Shown here in pieces: positions 8,775 to 16,920 of a stretch of DNA of 64,000 bases. Where the stretch lies: contig NZ_JABCQI010000002.1 of assembly GCF_015244745.1 (NCBI RefSeq), forward strand, positions 1-64,000, in the 5' to 3' direction. Under the pieces are notes generated by a model that had not been told where the DNA came from, ran no database searches, and saw only the letters and a list, made by a program, of their open reading frames with translations. The translations under genes and the position numbers were made by a program. Every line of letters begins with the position of its first letter. The first letter of the stretch is position 1. This DNA comes from Gluconobacter cadivus (GTDB taxonomy: Bacteria; Pseudomonadota; Alphaproteobacteria; Acetobacterales; Acetobacteraceae).

Positions 8775-10805
8775 ATGGGATCTGACGACCACCAGCGGGC
8801 AATTGGCAAGGTTACCTCGGTTTCAGCAGACCGGTTCGTTATCGAGATGCTTGGAGGAACCGATAATTTCACGGTGGTCGGCTTCGACGACGTGCACTAT
8901 GTCGCCCGTCTTGGCTCATTTTTGATGATCCCGGCACAGTCGGAATACGTCGTGGCCGAGATTGTCGGCTTGCGTGAGAAGGATATGGCCAGCGACGGGG
9001 CTGGACAGTTCGACAAGGCAAACTCGGCGAAATACCTCGACGTTGTCCCAGTCGGGATGTTGCCTGCTTCTGGAGAAGGCAAGTTCAGGTTCGGTGTGTC
9101 TATCTTCCCGTCGCTTTATGCCGACGCGCTCTATGCGCTCGACGGAGAGTTGGATCGCATCTTTGACACAGAGACCGTCGCTGTTGCTTCGATCGGCTTT
9201 GAAGGGGCGGGCTGCGTGCCCTCCGATGCGACGCGCTTCCGTAATCTCGGCATAGGCCAGTCGGTGGTGTTCGAAGATTACAAGGTCAAGGTCAGGATCG
9301 ACGACTTTTTCGGCGGTCATGTTGCGGTGTTGGGCAATACGGGTAGCGGAAAATCCTGCACTGTGGCCTCTGTTCTTCAGTCGCTGTTTGAGAAGCCTGA
9401 CGAGCACCGTGCCCGCGGTGCCACTTTCGTTGTATTCGACGTTAATGGTGAATATCATCAGGCGTTCGGCGAGCTTCCAAACAAAACGGATATCAGTGTG
9501 AACCGCCTCATTCTTGACGGGACTGCGGGGGCAGGCCGTTTCCGCCTTCCCCACTGGTATCTCGACGTCTCCGAATGGGAACTGCTACTGCAGGCGAGCG
9601 AAAGGACGCAGGTGCCAATCCTGCGCATGGCGTTGGGGCTAGCAACATTGTTTGGCACTGCCAGCTCAACTCAGCACAGTAATATTCGCAATCATATCTT
9701 GGCGAGCTGCATCACTCTCATTTTGCGTGACGAAACATCGCCAGGAGCAAAAAATACCCGCATTCGCGGCATTCTGCAGCGGTTCCAGACCGCACAGATA
9801 ACACTCAAAAAGCTATTGCCGATGATAAGCATCAAGTTCGGCAACATGGAGAAATTAGACGAAGCATATGAATTTTTGACCGGAGACGACAGCAATCCGG
9901 GATTCATCATGTCGGATTTCAAATTGCCGGATTATGATGGCACCCCATTTGATTTTTCAGCCCTCGGTGACGCCATTGACCTAGCGCTGCTCTACGAAGA
10001 GGCCCATGGAAATCGCCAGATCCGTGACTACTGTTCACAGATGGTCACGCGTTTCAAGGCGTTGGAAGATCGCGCTGACTACGAATTTCTGAGGCATGAG
10101 GCTGCCACCGCTGGCGACCGTGAAATCTTTCTCGCGACGTTGCTTGGTCTTTCGCCGTTGGCTGGCGGTGGACTAACTAAGTCGGCCCAAATTGTCATCA
10201 TCGACATGAATGCTGTCGAGGACGAGGTCGTCGAACTGGTGAGCGCCGTCATCGCACGCATGGTGCTTCGGCTCTTGCGCCAGGCCGAACCGCGTAACCG
10301 CTTCCCAGTCCATCTCCTTCTAGAAGAGGCACACCGTTACGTCGCCTCGACGCCCTCAAAACATGCGGTCGATGCCAGTCGGATTTTTGAGCGCATCTCT
10401 AAGGAAGGCCGAAAATATGGTCTCTTCCTGCTCGTGGCTTCACAGAGGCCGAGCGAACTGTCGAAAACTGTGCTGTCTCAGTGTTCGAATTTCGTTGTCC
10501 ATCGGATCCAGAACCCTGACGATCTTTCCCAAATCAGGCAAATGACGCCCTTCATCTCGGACAGCGTCCTTCGACGGTTGCCCTCGTTGCCCAAGCAGCA
10601 CGCGCTGGTGTTCGGAAATTCGGTCAATCTGCCGACGACCTTCAAGGTACGCCGTGCCGACCCGCTGCCCGCCAGCGATGATGCCAAGATCGTTGACTTG
10701 TGGTTCCATGAAGCGGGGCGCCCCACCTCGTTTTGCCTGTCTCCGCCACTCCCTCTGCCCCCGCTTCCACTATCTCCCGCCAATCCGGTGAATAACGATG
10801 GATAG
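8775..10805 (+). CDS. herA: HerA-type DNA translocase/ATPase
   Basis: This 676-residue protein starts at ATG 8775 behind GGGGAGGT. The frame continues upstream only over the SIR2 gene. It has an N-terminal HAS-barrel-like region (about 1-120) and a DUF87/HerA RecA fold with Walker A GNTGSGKS (187-194), a strand VIIDMN and Walker B-like LLLEEAHRY (E517-E518, first acidic residue Glu rather than Asp), and a sensor/arginine region LVASQRPSELS. Family members form hexameric rings on DNA ends. In defence operons they assemble with a SIR2 or DUF4297 effector into large complexes. The C-terminus is proline-rich. The last 8 bases overlap the following exonuclease gene. Confidence 0.9.
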   Translation: MGSDDHQRAIGKVTSVSADRFVIEMLGGTDNFTVVGFDDVHYVARLGSFLMIPAQSEYVVAEIVGLREKDMASDGAGQFDKANSAKYLDVVPVGMLPASGEGKFRFGVSIFPSLYADALYALDGELDRIFDTETVAVASIGFEGAGCVPSDATRFRNLGIGQSVVFEDYKVKVRIDDFFGGHVAVLGNTGSGKSCTVASVLQSLFEKPDEHRARGATFVVFDVNGEYHQAFGELPNKTDISVNRLILDGTAGAGRFRLPHWYLDVSEWELLLQASERTQVPILRMALGLATLFGTASSTQHSNIRNHILASCITLILRDETSPGAKNTRIRGILQRFQTAQITLKKLLPMISIKFGNMEKLDEAYEFLTGDDSNPGFIMSDFKLPDYDGTPFDFSALGDAIDLALLYEEAHGNRQIRDYCSQMVTRFKALEDRADYEFLRHEAATAGDREIFLATLLGLSPLAGGGLTKSAQIVIIDMNAVEDEVVELVSAVIARMVLRLLRQAEPRNRFPVHLLLEEAHRYVASTPSKHAVDASRIFERISKEGRKYGLFLLVASQRPSELSKTVLSQCSNFVVHRIQNPDDLSQIRQMTPFISDSVLRRLPSLPKQHALVFGNSVNLPTTFKVRRADPLPASDDAKIVDLWFHEAGRPTSFCLSPPLPLPPLPLSPANPVNNDG

Positions 10806-11697
10806 CGCCTCTGCTGCGGAAATGATCGCTAAGCTTGAGGCGAACGGCGACTACAGGGTGCTTCGTCGCCTTCGCCCCGCTAAAACGTTGAGAGAGGCCC
10901 CGTTGGGCACCCGACGCGCTATTCTGGCGGATGTAGAGACCACCGGTCTGGACTGTGAGAAGGATGAGATCATTGAACTTGCAATGGTCCCCTTTTTCTA
11001 CACCCATTTCGGCGAAATTGTCGGTATAGGCGCTCCGTTCGAAGGCCTCAGGCAACCTGCCAAGCCGATTTTAAGTGAAGTAACCAAGCTGACGGGAATC
11101 GATAATGCGATGGTGGAAGGGAAGGTCATCAACCCGGACGAGGTCGCGGCGTTTGCCGGAACCAGCCTTGTCGTTGCCCATAACGCGGCGTTCGACCGAC
11201 GCTTCCTTGAGCGCTTCTGTCATGCATTTGCGGAAAATCCGTGGGCATGTTCCATGAGCGAAGTAAAGTGGCGCGACGAGGGCTTCGAAAGCTCCAAGCT
11301 CGCCTTTCTCGCAATGAGCAGCGGCTTTTACTATAGCAAACACAGGGCTGTCCACGACTGCTACGCGACGATCGAACTTCTTTCACGCCCCCTCCCGGTG
11401 AGTGGTGAGCAAACGTTCTCGGCCTTGCTCGTTTCAGCCAGGGGGAAGACCATACGGTGTTGGGCGGAAGGTTCTCCTTTCGACGCGAAGGATATTCTTA
11501 AACAGCGCGGATATCGCTGGAGCGGTGGGGAGGACGGCACGCCGCGCGCATGGTGGATCGATGTCCCCGACACAGACTTTCCAGCTGAAAAGGCATTCTT
11601 GTGTGCCGAGATATATAAGCGCGATGCGACGTTTCCGACCGCGGAGATCACGGCATTCAACAGGTATTCCGAACGAGTTAAGCCGGTGACACGATGA
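10798..11697 (+). CDS. DnaQ-like 3'-5' exonuclease with extra C-terminal domain
   Basis: This 299-residue protein has the DEDDh exonuclease signature: DVETTGLD (D45, E47), VVAHNAAFD (D133) and HRAVHD (H182, D187). The catalytic set is complete and in order. After the nuclease domain (about 40-200) comes an about 90-residue domain with YRWSGGEDGTPRAWW, similar in flavour to DUF5710-type wing modules. The gene overlaps herA by 8 bases, so it is the third cistron of the SIR2-HerA operon. A role in nucleic-acid processing during defence is inferred only from position. The standard SIR2-HerA system is usually described as two genes. Confidence 0.85.
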   Translation: MDSASAAEMIAKLEANGDYRVLRRLRPAKTLREAPLGTRRAILADVETTGLDCEKDEIIELAMVPFFYTHFGEIVGIGAPFEGLRQPAKPILSEVTKLTGIDNAMVEGKVINPDEVAAFAGTSLVVAHNAAFDRRFLERFCHAFAENPWACSMSEVKWRDEGFESSKLAFLAMSSGFYYSKHRAVHDCYATIELLSRPLPVSGEQTFSALLVSARGKTIRCWAEGSPFDAKDILKQRGYRWSGGEDGTPRAWWIDVPDTDFPAEKAFLCAEIYKRDATFPTAEITAFNRYSERVKPVTR

Positions 11698-11948
11698 GGG
11701 CGATCTATAAATCGCTCCGCTTTACCCAAGGTCTCCAAGTCTACTGTGGCTGGGATGTCCACTCCCGCCTTCAAATCAGACGTAAGAGTGTCGATACGCC
11801 CTTCCTAAAACTGAACATAACTCCACGAACAGCAAAGCCTAGCTTTCGCCATTTGCTATGAATGCAAGAAAAATATGGTATCTCGTATTCATAGTGGTCT
11901 TAACTAAGTTAGGTCGCAAAATACCTTAATAATTATCGGAGACAATAA

Positions 11949-12974
11949 ATGAGCCAATCAGAAGAGTTAAATTATATTTATATGATAATTAGTTCAATCA
12001 ATGATGTTCATGATGAATCTACTGAAATATTTACTCTTCCAAAGGGGAGGGTATTACTTCATTGGGAACGAGATGAATCTTTTAGAGCTTGTGCTAGATT
12101 TGAAAAAAAAGGATGTACAGTCAGTACCGATGAATACAGTATAGTAATAAATTATGGAGTCATTGATAGGCTGCGTAGTTTTATGGATGTATTTAATCAA
12201 TTCAGATCAGATCATTTGTTCAAGGCGCAATTTCTTTCTGCTTATGAGCGCGTTAGTGAAGATATTTTCTCACCAAACATGAATAAAACCTATATTGAAG
12301 AAAGACTGGTAAAACTTTGCTCTATGTGGATATACTATCATGAACTATCACACATTGTTCAAGGCCATCGCCAAGTAGCAAAAGAATTACATAGTGAAAA
12401 CTGCGAAGAAATGAACATTTTTTATGAAGCTCCCAATATTGCAGAAACGAATGCTATTGATAGATATCTCTTTGAATTTTCTGCAGATCGTGAAGCTTGT
12501 ATAAGAATAATTCCATTTTTAAAAAGTACAGATAAAGATGAAATTATATATAAACGCGATATATGGATTTTTATAGTTGGGATGCATCAAACTTTTGAGA
12601 TGTTTAATGAAAATTATAATATTGAATTACGAGAAATTAAAGGTTCTCATCCGCATCCGGCGATTAGGTTGAAGTTGATAGTAAAATATATTATTGAATC
12701 GATCAAAGTTTTTGCCAGAGATCTGTGGGCAGAGAGTGAAGAAGAAATTAATGAGTTAGTAAACAGTGCCATTTATATGGCTGAATCATGTAGAAAATCT
12801 CCCTACAATGGTAAAATTTCTAAGATGAATATATTTGAAAAAGTCGACAAGGATGACTATGCAAAATCACTATATAATAGACTACAGGAAATAAATAAGG
12901 CTATAAATAAAAACTATTTTGGATGCTGGAATTTTTCTAGATTTCAAGTAAATAGCCCTGAAGATTTTTGTTAA
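11949..12974 (+). CDS. HExxH zinc peptidase, AT-rich singleton
   Basis: This 341-residue protein starts after a clear GGAGA. It is very AT-rich compared with both neighbours, a sign of separate transfer. The zinc site is HELSH (H131-E132-x-x-H135, in WIYYHELSHIVQGH), with a probable downstream ligand region FEFSADREA (178-183). This arrangement is seen in M48-like and U49 (Lit-like) peptidases. Lit of E. coli is a phage-exclusion protease that cuts EF-Tu. The C-terminal SHPHPAIRLKLI also recalls that group. The similarity is by motif order only, and no signal peptide or membrane segment is seen. Its location inside a defence-rich island makes a phage-exclusion role a reasonable guess. Confidence 0.7.
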   Translation: MSQSEELNYIYMIISSINDVHDESTEIFTLPKGRVLLHWERDESFRACARFEKKGCTVSTDEYSIVINYGVIDRLRSFMDVFNQFRSDHLFKAQFLSAYERVSEDIFSPNMNKTYIEERLVKLCSMWIYYHELSHIVQGHRQVAKELHSENCEEMNIFYEAPNIAETNAIDRYLFEFSADREACIRIIPFLKSTDKDEIIYKRDIWIFIVGMHQTFEMFNENYNIELREIKGSHPHPAIRLKLIVKYIIESIKVFARDLWAESEEEINELVNSAIYMAESCRKSPYNGKISKMNIFEKVDKDDYAKSLYNRLQEINKAINKNYFGCWNFSRFQVNSPEDFC

Positions 12975-13116
12975 ATTCATAATTTGATGTGTAAACATTT
13001 TCGTTTTTCGTTCGTGAAATTTATTGTTTCTATATTTTATAATATCTCCTATAAATTGCAATTATCATTGCAAATATGCTACTCAGTTAAGAAATCTTCA
13101 GTCAGTAGCCAAAAGT

Positions 13117-13148
13117 GTCGGCTAAAAAAAATTACTCGTATAGCCGAC
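13117..13148. repeat. Inverted repeat near resolvase 1
   Basis: A perfect 8-bp inverted repeat (GTCGGCTA / TAGCCGAC) separated by 16 AT-rich bases lies about 135 bases past the stop of the minus-strand resolvase. It could be a terminator or the end of a mobile module. The 300-base AT-rich stretch around it (12975-13282) has no convincing gene. Confidence 0.4.
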
Positions 13149-13282
13149 ATCCCGTTTACCCGCCATCACATTGCCTTCTGCTCTAGCAACCTGACTACCT
13201 CATCGGCGTTGAAGTGTCCCGAAACCGGTCATTTGCGGAATGCTGTCAATGACCGGGGAAGGGAGAGCACAAGGACTGTCCC

Positions 13283-13864
13283 TCAACTCCGGGTATTGGA
13301 ACAGTGCAGGCCGCAGTGAACCGTCCTCCAGACGGTCGTGCGGCTGACCCGGAAAATTCCTGCAATTTCTCCCAGTGACCGTCCAGAAGCGCTCAGTTCC
13401 TTGACATGTTTCTTCTGCCGAACAGTCAGAACAGGCGGTCGCCCGAGCTGTTTTCCGGCCAACCGGATAGCTGCAAGCCCCGCCCTTGTGCGTTCGCGAA
13501 TGAGCTCCCGCTCAAACTGAGCAAAGCCTGCGAGAATGGTCAGGAACAGCTGACCATTCGGGGTGCCCGTCTCAATCCCGATATTGAGAATACGCACTCG
13601 AACGCGTCGCTCAGTCAGGTCGCTCACCAACCCCATCACGTCAAGGGTGTTACGGCCGAGCCTGTCCAGACACGCCACAACCAGACTGTCCCCTTCCTTG
13701 AGGCGGCTCAGCAGACTGGAGAGGCCTGAACGACTGGCAGCCGGAACGCTGCCGGACACCGTATCAAAAACGATATCGGTCACGCCTTCCTTTTGAAGGG
13801 CTGCGACTTGCCCATCGCAAACCTGGTCTCCTGTCGAGACCCGTGCATAGCCATACCGCGTCAT
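13283..13864 (-). CDS. Serine recombinase (resolvase/invertase family), copy 1
   Basis: This 193-residue small serine recombinase starts at MTRYGYARVS, with catalytic Ser10. The frame runs on upstream but the domain begins here. It has the central LVVACLDRLGRNTLDV and the GQLFLTILAGFAQFERELIRERT E-helix, and ends with a helix-turn-helix (SLGEIAGIFRVSRTTVWR), the normal layout of Tn3-type resolvases/DNA invertases. It faces away from the acyltransferase gene and resembles the second copy at 15193. The two bracket the acyltransferase. Confidence 0.92.
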   Translation of the reverse strand: MTRYGYARVSTGDQVCDGQVAALQKEGVTDIVFDTVSGSVPAASRSGLSSLLSRLKEGDSLVVACLDRLGRNTLDVMGLVSDLTERRVRVRILNIGIETGTPNGQLFLTILAGFAQFERELIRERTRAGLAAIRLAGKQLGRPPVLTVRQKKHVKELSASGRSLGEIAGIFRVSRTTVWRTVHCGLHCSNTRS

Positions 13865-13983
13865 CGCCTCTGTCCTCCCGGCATTCCGGAACAGGGTTTC
13901 GAAACAGCAGGGCCCATTTTCCCCGCGCTGTCCCAAAACCGACGGATTGTGAAACGCAGGTCAGGTCAACACAGGCATGCGGT

Positions 13984-15168
13984 ATGTTTTCTTCGGGCGA
14001 ATGCTTCACTCCTCTTGAGGCGGACACCGTTCGAAAGGGCCGCAACACATCGGTGCGCGCAAACACCCGTATCGTTGCTCTGGATGGCCTGCGAGGCATT
14101 GCCTGTCTGATGGTCGTCTGTTCGCATTTCTTCTGTGATACGTTTGGGCAGACCGCTGCCCTGATGGACACCCCCCTTATCAAGGCCGTGTTTGATGGCA
14201 ATCTGGCGGTCGCAGTGTTCTTCATCATTTCAGGAGACGCCCTCAGCTCTGGCTTTCTGAGAAAACGGAACGCTGCGTCCATTCTCAGACCAGCCATTAA
14301 GCGATATCCGCGACTGGTTGTTCCAACCCTGCTCTCAACAGCCTTCCTCTTCCTGTTGATACGCCTACATCTCGTCTATGAAATCCCCACTCAGGATATT
14401 TTAGGAAGCAAATGGCTTTTCCACTGGATTAACGAAGACATCACCCTCGTTGATGTCCTGCGTTTTTCATTTCTGGACGTCTTTCTCAAAAACAGGGCCC
14501 ATTATTTCAACCCCTTCCTGTGGACGATGCATTACGAAGCCATAGGCTCCATCGTCATTTTCCTGATGCTCGCACTTCTGCATCTCAACAGGAAAGCCTT
14601 GCCTGTTTTGTTGGCGCTAACCCTTCTGGTCTTCCATGACGGCAAATCCGTCGTCTTTCTGCTGTGCTTTCTTTTCGGTGCCTTTCTGGCGTTTCTACGA
14701 ACATCGGGAAACATGAGTCGATTTGAAAGGACAGCAGCCTCCAGCGTCCTTTTTCTATCCGCTCTGCCGGTTCTGTTCGTGCTGAGTCTGGTCTTTCCAC
14801 ATGCTTATTTCCACGCGGGATTGTCCCTTATCAAAGCGCCTCTCTTTACATTGGCGTTTTTGGGGAATGCTCAGGGACGGCGTTTTCTGGAAACACGCGG
14901 CATTCAGTTCCTCGGAGAAATCTCTTTCCCGTTATTCCTGTTCCAATATTCGGTTCTGATTTCCGTCACGAGCTTTCTTATCGTGACCTATTATCCCCTT
15001 CATCACACCGTTGAGATGGCATGCTTCATTGCGACATCCGGTGTTCTGCTCAGCATGATACTGGCAACTGTAACCAGCCCCATGGAAAAGCTGACAAAAT
15101 CCATATGCAATATCGTCTATGAGAACGCGATGCGTCTGCTGCAAGACGGCGCCGCAATCCGGGAGTGA
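13984..15168 (+). CDS. Acyltransferase 3 family membrane protein
   Basis: This 394-residue polytopic inner-membrane protein has about ten hydrophobic segments. It starts its conserved domain with RIVALDGLRGIACLMVVCSHFF, which carries the catalytic-type His of the acyltransferase_3/OatA-OafB family (sugar or surface polysaccharide O-acetylation). The open frame extends to 13843, but that part overlaps the resolvase gene, so ATG 13984 is preferred. It has no partner sugar genes and sits between two resolvase genes, suggesting passenger cargo. Surface O-acetylation can change phage receptors, but this is inference. Confidence 0.85.
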   Translation: MFSSGECFTPLEADTVRKGRNTSVRANTRIVALDGLRGIACLMVVCSHFFCDTFGQTAALMDTPLIKAVFDGNLAVAVFFIISGDALSSGFLRKRNAASILRPAIKRYPRLVVPTLLSTAFLFLLIRLHLVYEIPTQDILGSKWLFHWINEDITLVDVLRFSFLDVFLKNRAHYFNPFLWTMHYEAIGSIVIFLMLALLHLNRKALPVLLALTLLVFHDGKSVVFLLCFLFGAFLAFLRTSGNMSRFERTAASSVLFLSALPVLFVLSLVFPHAYFHAGLSLIKAPLFTLAFLGNAQGRRFLETRGIQFLGEISFPLFLFQYSVLISVTSFLIVTYYPLHHTVEMACFIATSGVLLSMILATVTSPMEKLTKSICNIVYENAMRLLQDGAAIRE

Positions 15169-15192
15169 GACGTGCTGTCGCCTCTTCGTGTT

Positions 15193-15756
15193 TTACAGCG
15201 ACGCCTCTTGGACAACGCGATGTACGGTGGTCCGCCCGACACGAAACACGGCGGCAATGGTTCTGAGTGACGCCCCTTCCTGTGCCATTTTCCGAATATA
15301 CCGACGCTGTGTCGATGTCAGACATGGCGGCCGTCCAATGCGTTTGCCTGCCGCCCGAGCTGCTGCGATGCCAGCCTGCGTTCTTTCACGGATAAGTTCA
15401 CGTTCAAATTCGGCCATTGCCATCAGAATGGTCAGAAACAGACGTCCATTCGAGGTCCCTGTTTCTATTCCCAAATTCAGGATGCGCAGACGGATATTGC
15501 GTTGGTCCAGCACTCTGACCAGTTCGAGAACGTCGACTGTATCACGCCCCAGGCGGTCCAGTTTAGCAATGGTCAGGCTATCGCCTGACGTCAGCCTTTT
15601 GAGAAGAGCAGAGAGTGCCGGACGGCTATGAGCAGGCACAGAACCGGAAACCGTTTCTACAACGATGTTTTCCACGCCTTCATTCGTAAGAGCCAGAATT
15701 TGCGGGTCCGTCGTCTGGGCCTCCGTGGAAACCCGTGCATATCCGTATCGCGCCAT
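15193..15756 (-). CDS. Serine recombinase (resolvase/invertase family), copy 2
   Basis: This 187-residue protein has the same architecture as the gene at 13283: MARYGYARVS with Ser10, LTIAKLDRLGRDTVDV, GRLFLTILMAMAEFERELIRERT and a C-terminal helix-turn-helix (SLRTIAAVFRVGRTTVHR). Upstream of its start lie two 12-base direct repeats spaced 20 bases, a possible resolution site or operator. The two copies are similar but clearly diverged, so they are not a recent duplication. Confidence 0.92.
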   Translation of the reverse strand: MARYGYARVSTEAQTTDPQILALTNEGVENIVVETVSGSVPAHSRPALSALLKRLTSGDSLTIAKLDRLGRDTVDVLELVRVLDQRNIRLRILNLGIETGTSNGRLFLTILMAMAEFERELIRERTQAGIAAARAAGKRIGRPPCLTSTQRRYIRKMAQEGASLRTIAAVFRVGRTTVHRVVQEASL

Positions 15757-15787
15757 CGCATTCTCCTAACGGAGCACTTTATATCGT

Positions 15788-15819
15788 CATATATGGACTA
15801 AAGTAAACATATATGGACT
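15788..15819. repeat. Two 12-base direct repeats upstream of resolvase 2
   Basis: CATATATGGACT occurs at 15788-15799 and again at 15808-15819, exactly 20 bases (two helical turns) apart, 32 bases upstream of the resolvase start. CATATATG is itself palindromic. Spacing on one face of the helix fits binding of a dimeric protein such as the resolvase or a repressor. Confidence 0.5.
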
Positions 15820-15958
15820 CACATAGATACAAGAAGCACCCAAAAAGCTCGGAAAAAACAGTGCAGGATTTTTCTAGACGTTTGTCGAAACCTACGTTTT
15901 TGGTGCAGCATGCAGACAAATACGTCGTCCTTCTTTTGTCTTCGGGGTTAAGCTTTCC

Positions 15959-16312
15959 ATGTCTCTATTGGCGTCACAGTGCCGGGCCGCCCGGGCTATG
16001 CTGGGCTTCTCACAACGAGACCTGGCGAAACACGCAGAGGTCGCTCACCGGACGATTGCTGATTTTGAGACGGGGTCGCGGACGCCTCATCCTCGAACCC
16101 TGAAAGCCATCCGGGAGACTTTAGAGAAACACGGCGTGGTGTTCATTAACGCTGACCCAGCAGCTCCTGAAGCGTTGGGAGCTGGGGTCAGGTTAAAGGC
16201 TGTCGAAGTGACACCGTCCAAATCCTCTGATGAAGTTTCTGGACTCTCTTCTGAAGATTTAGAGCAGTGGTGGGACGAGTTAACGCCAGATAACAACGGT
16301 CACAAAACATGA
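15959..16312 (+). CDS. XRE-family helix-turn-helix regulator
   Basis: This 117-residue protein has an N-terminal Cro/CI-type HTH (about residues 5-60: CRAARAMLGFSQRDLAKHAEVAHRTIADFE...) followed by a linker and an acidic tail. It is the last gene before the oriT-like hairpins and the mobC-relaxase pair, so it probably regulates the mobilization module or the island. An AT-rich 200-base stretch precedes it. Confidence 0.85.
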   Translation: MSLLASQCRAARAMLGFSQRDLAKHAEVAHRTIADFETGSRTPHPRTLKAIRETLEKHGVVFINADPAAPEALGAGVRLKAVEVTPSKSSDEVSGLSSEDLEQWWDELTPDNNGHKT

Positions 16313-16391
16313 AAACCATGTAATACTTCAGTTTTATTAGGCATCGGCTCTCGGGATTACCTATAACTCTTCAGAGGTTATTCTGTCTTCA

Positions 16392-16448
16392 GCCAGCAGT
16401 GTCGAATGGCTACCCATTCGACAGCTGGCAAGGGGGAGTACCTCCCCC
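16392..16448 (+). other. Probable origin of transfer (oriT) of island 1
   Basis: Upstream of mobC lie two hairpins. The first has an outer stem GCCAGC/GCTGGC (16392-16397, 16424-16429) and an inner 9-bp stem GTCGAATGG-CTAC-CCATTCGAC (16401-16422). The second is GGGGGAG-TAC-CTCCCCC (16432-16448), followed by GTTGACCCCCAC. The same arrangement, with a different inner-stem sequence but the same CTAC loop, precedes mobC in island 2. Position next to relaxosome genes and conservation of structure support an oriT; the nick site cannot be assigned. Confidence 0.65.
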
Positions 16449-16476
16449 GTTGACCCCCACAGAACAGGATACCGCC

Positions 16477-16899
16477 ATGCCTTGCACGCCTTCCCGACCA
16501 GCGCCGTCGTCCCCTCCTCGTACGTCTCGTCTCTCCATCAGAGCCCACCCCGCTGAACTCGACGTGTGGGCCAGAGCAGCCCAACGGCATGGCCATGCGA
16601 CCACGGCTCATTACGTTCGGTTGCTGCTGCAAGAGCATGCGATGACAGGGCAGCAGACGTCAGAGCTCGGTCCTGAACTTCGCCTCCTGCGCCTCGAGCT
16701 CAGCCGCATCGGCAATAACCTCAATCAACTTGCCCATGCAGCTCATTGCGGAGAGTCGGTTCGCTGCGGTGACGTTCTCGATGCCATTGAGACGACCAAA
16801 GACCGCACGGACCGCTTGCTCCGCTCTTTACATCTACCGCGTCGTCGACGCTTTCTCTCTCAGGCTGACGCCCAGATGGCAGGCCCGGTCTTGCACTGA
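16477..16899 (+). CDS. mobC: MobC-like relaxosome accessory protein
   Basis: This 140-residue protein starts at ATG 16477. The frame upstream covers the oriT hairpins. It has a ribbon-helix-helix-like N-terminal part (RLSIRAHPAELDVWARAAQ) and the MobC family signature RLELSRIGNNLNQLAHAAH. MobC helps the relaxase melt and bind oriT. It lies 21 bases before the relaxase gene. It is a close relative of the minus-strand copy at 34145-34540. Confidence 0.88.
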   Translation: MPCTPSRPAPSSPPRTSRLSIRAHPAELDVWARAAQRHGHATTAHYVRLLLQEHAMTGQQTSELGPELRLLRLELSRIGNNLNQLAHAAHCGESVRCGDVLDAIETTKDRTDRLLRSLHLPRRRRFLSQADAQMAGPVLH

Positions 16900-16920
16900 A
16901 AGCGATGCAGGTGCCTCGCT

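Noticed and set aside
12984-13319. AT-rich frame of 111 codons between the zinc peptidase and resolvase 1
   Set aside because: No ribosome site, low complexity, overlaps the end of the resolvase; it looks like non-coding DNA.
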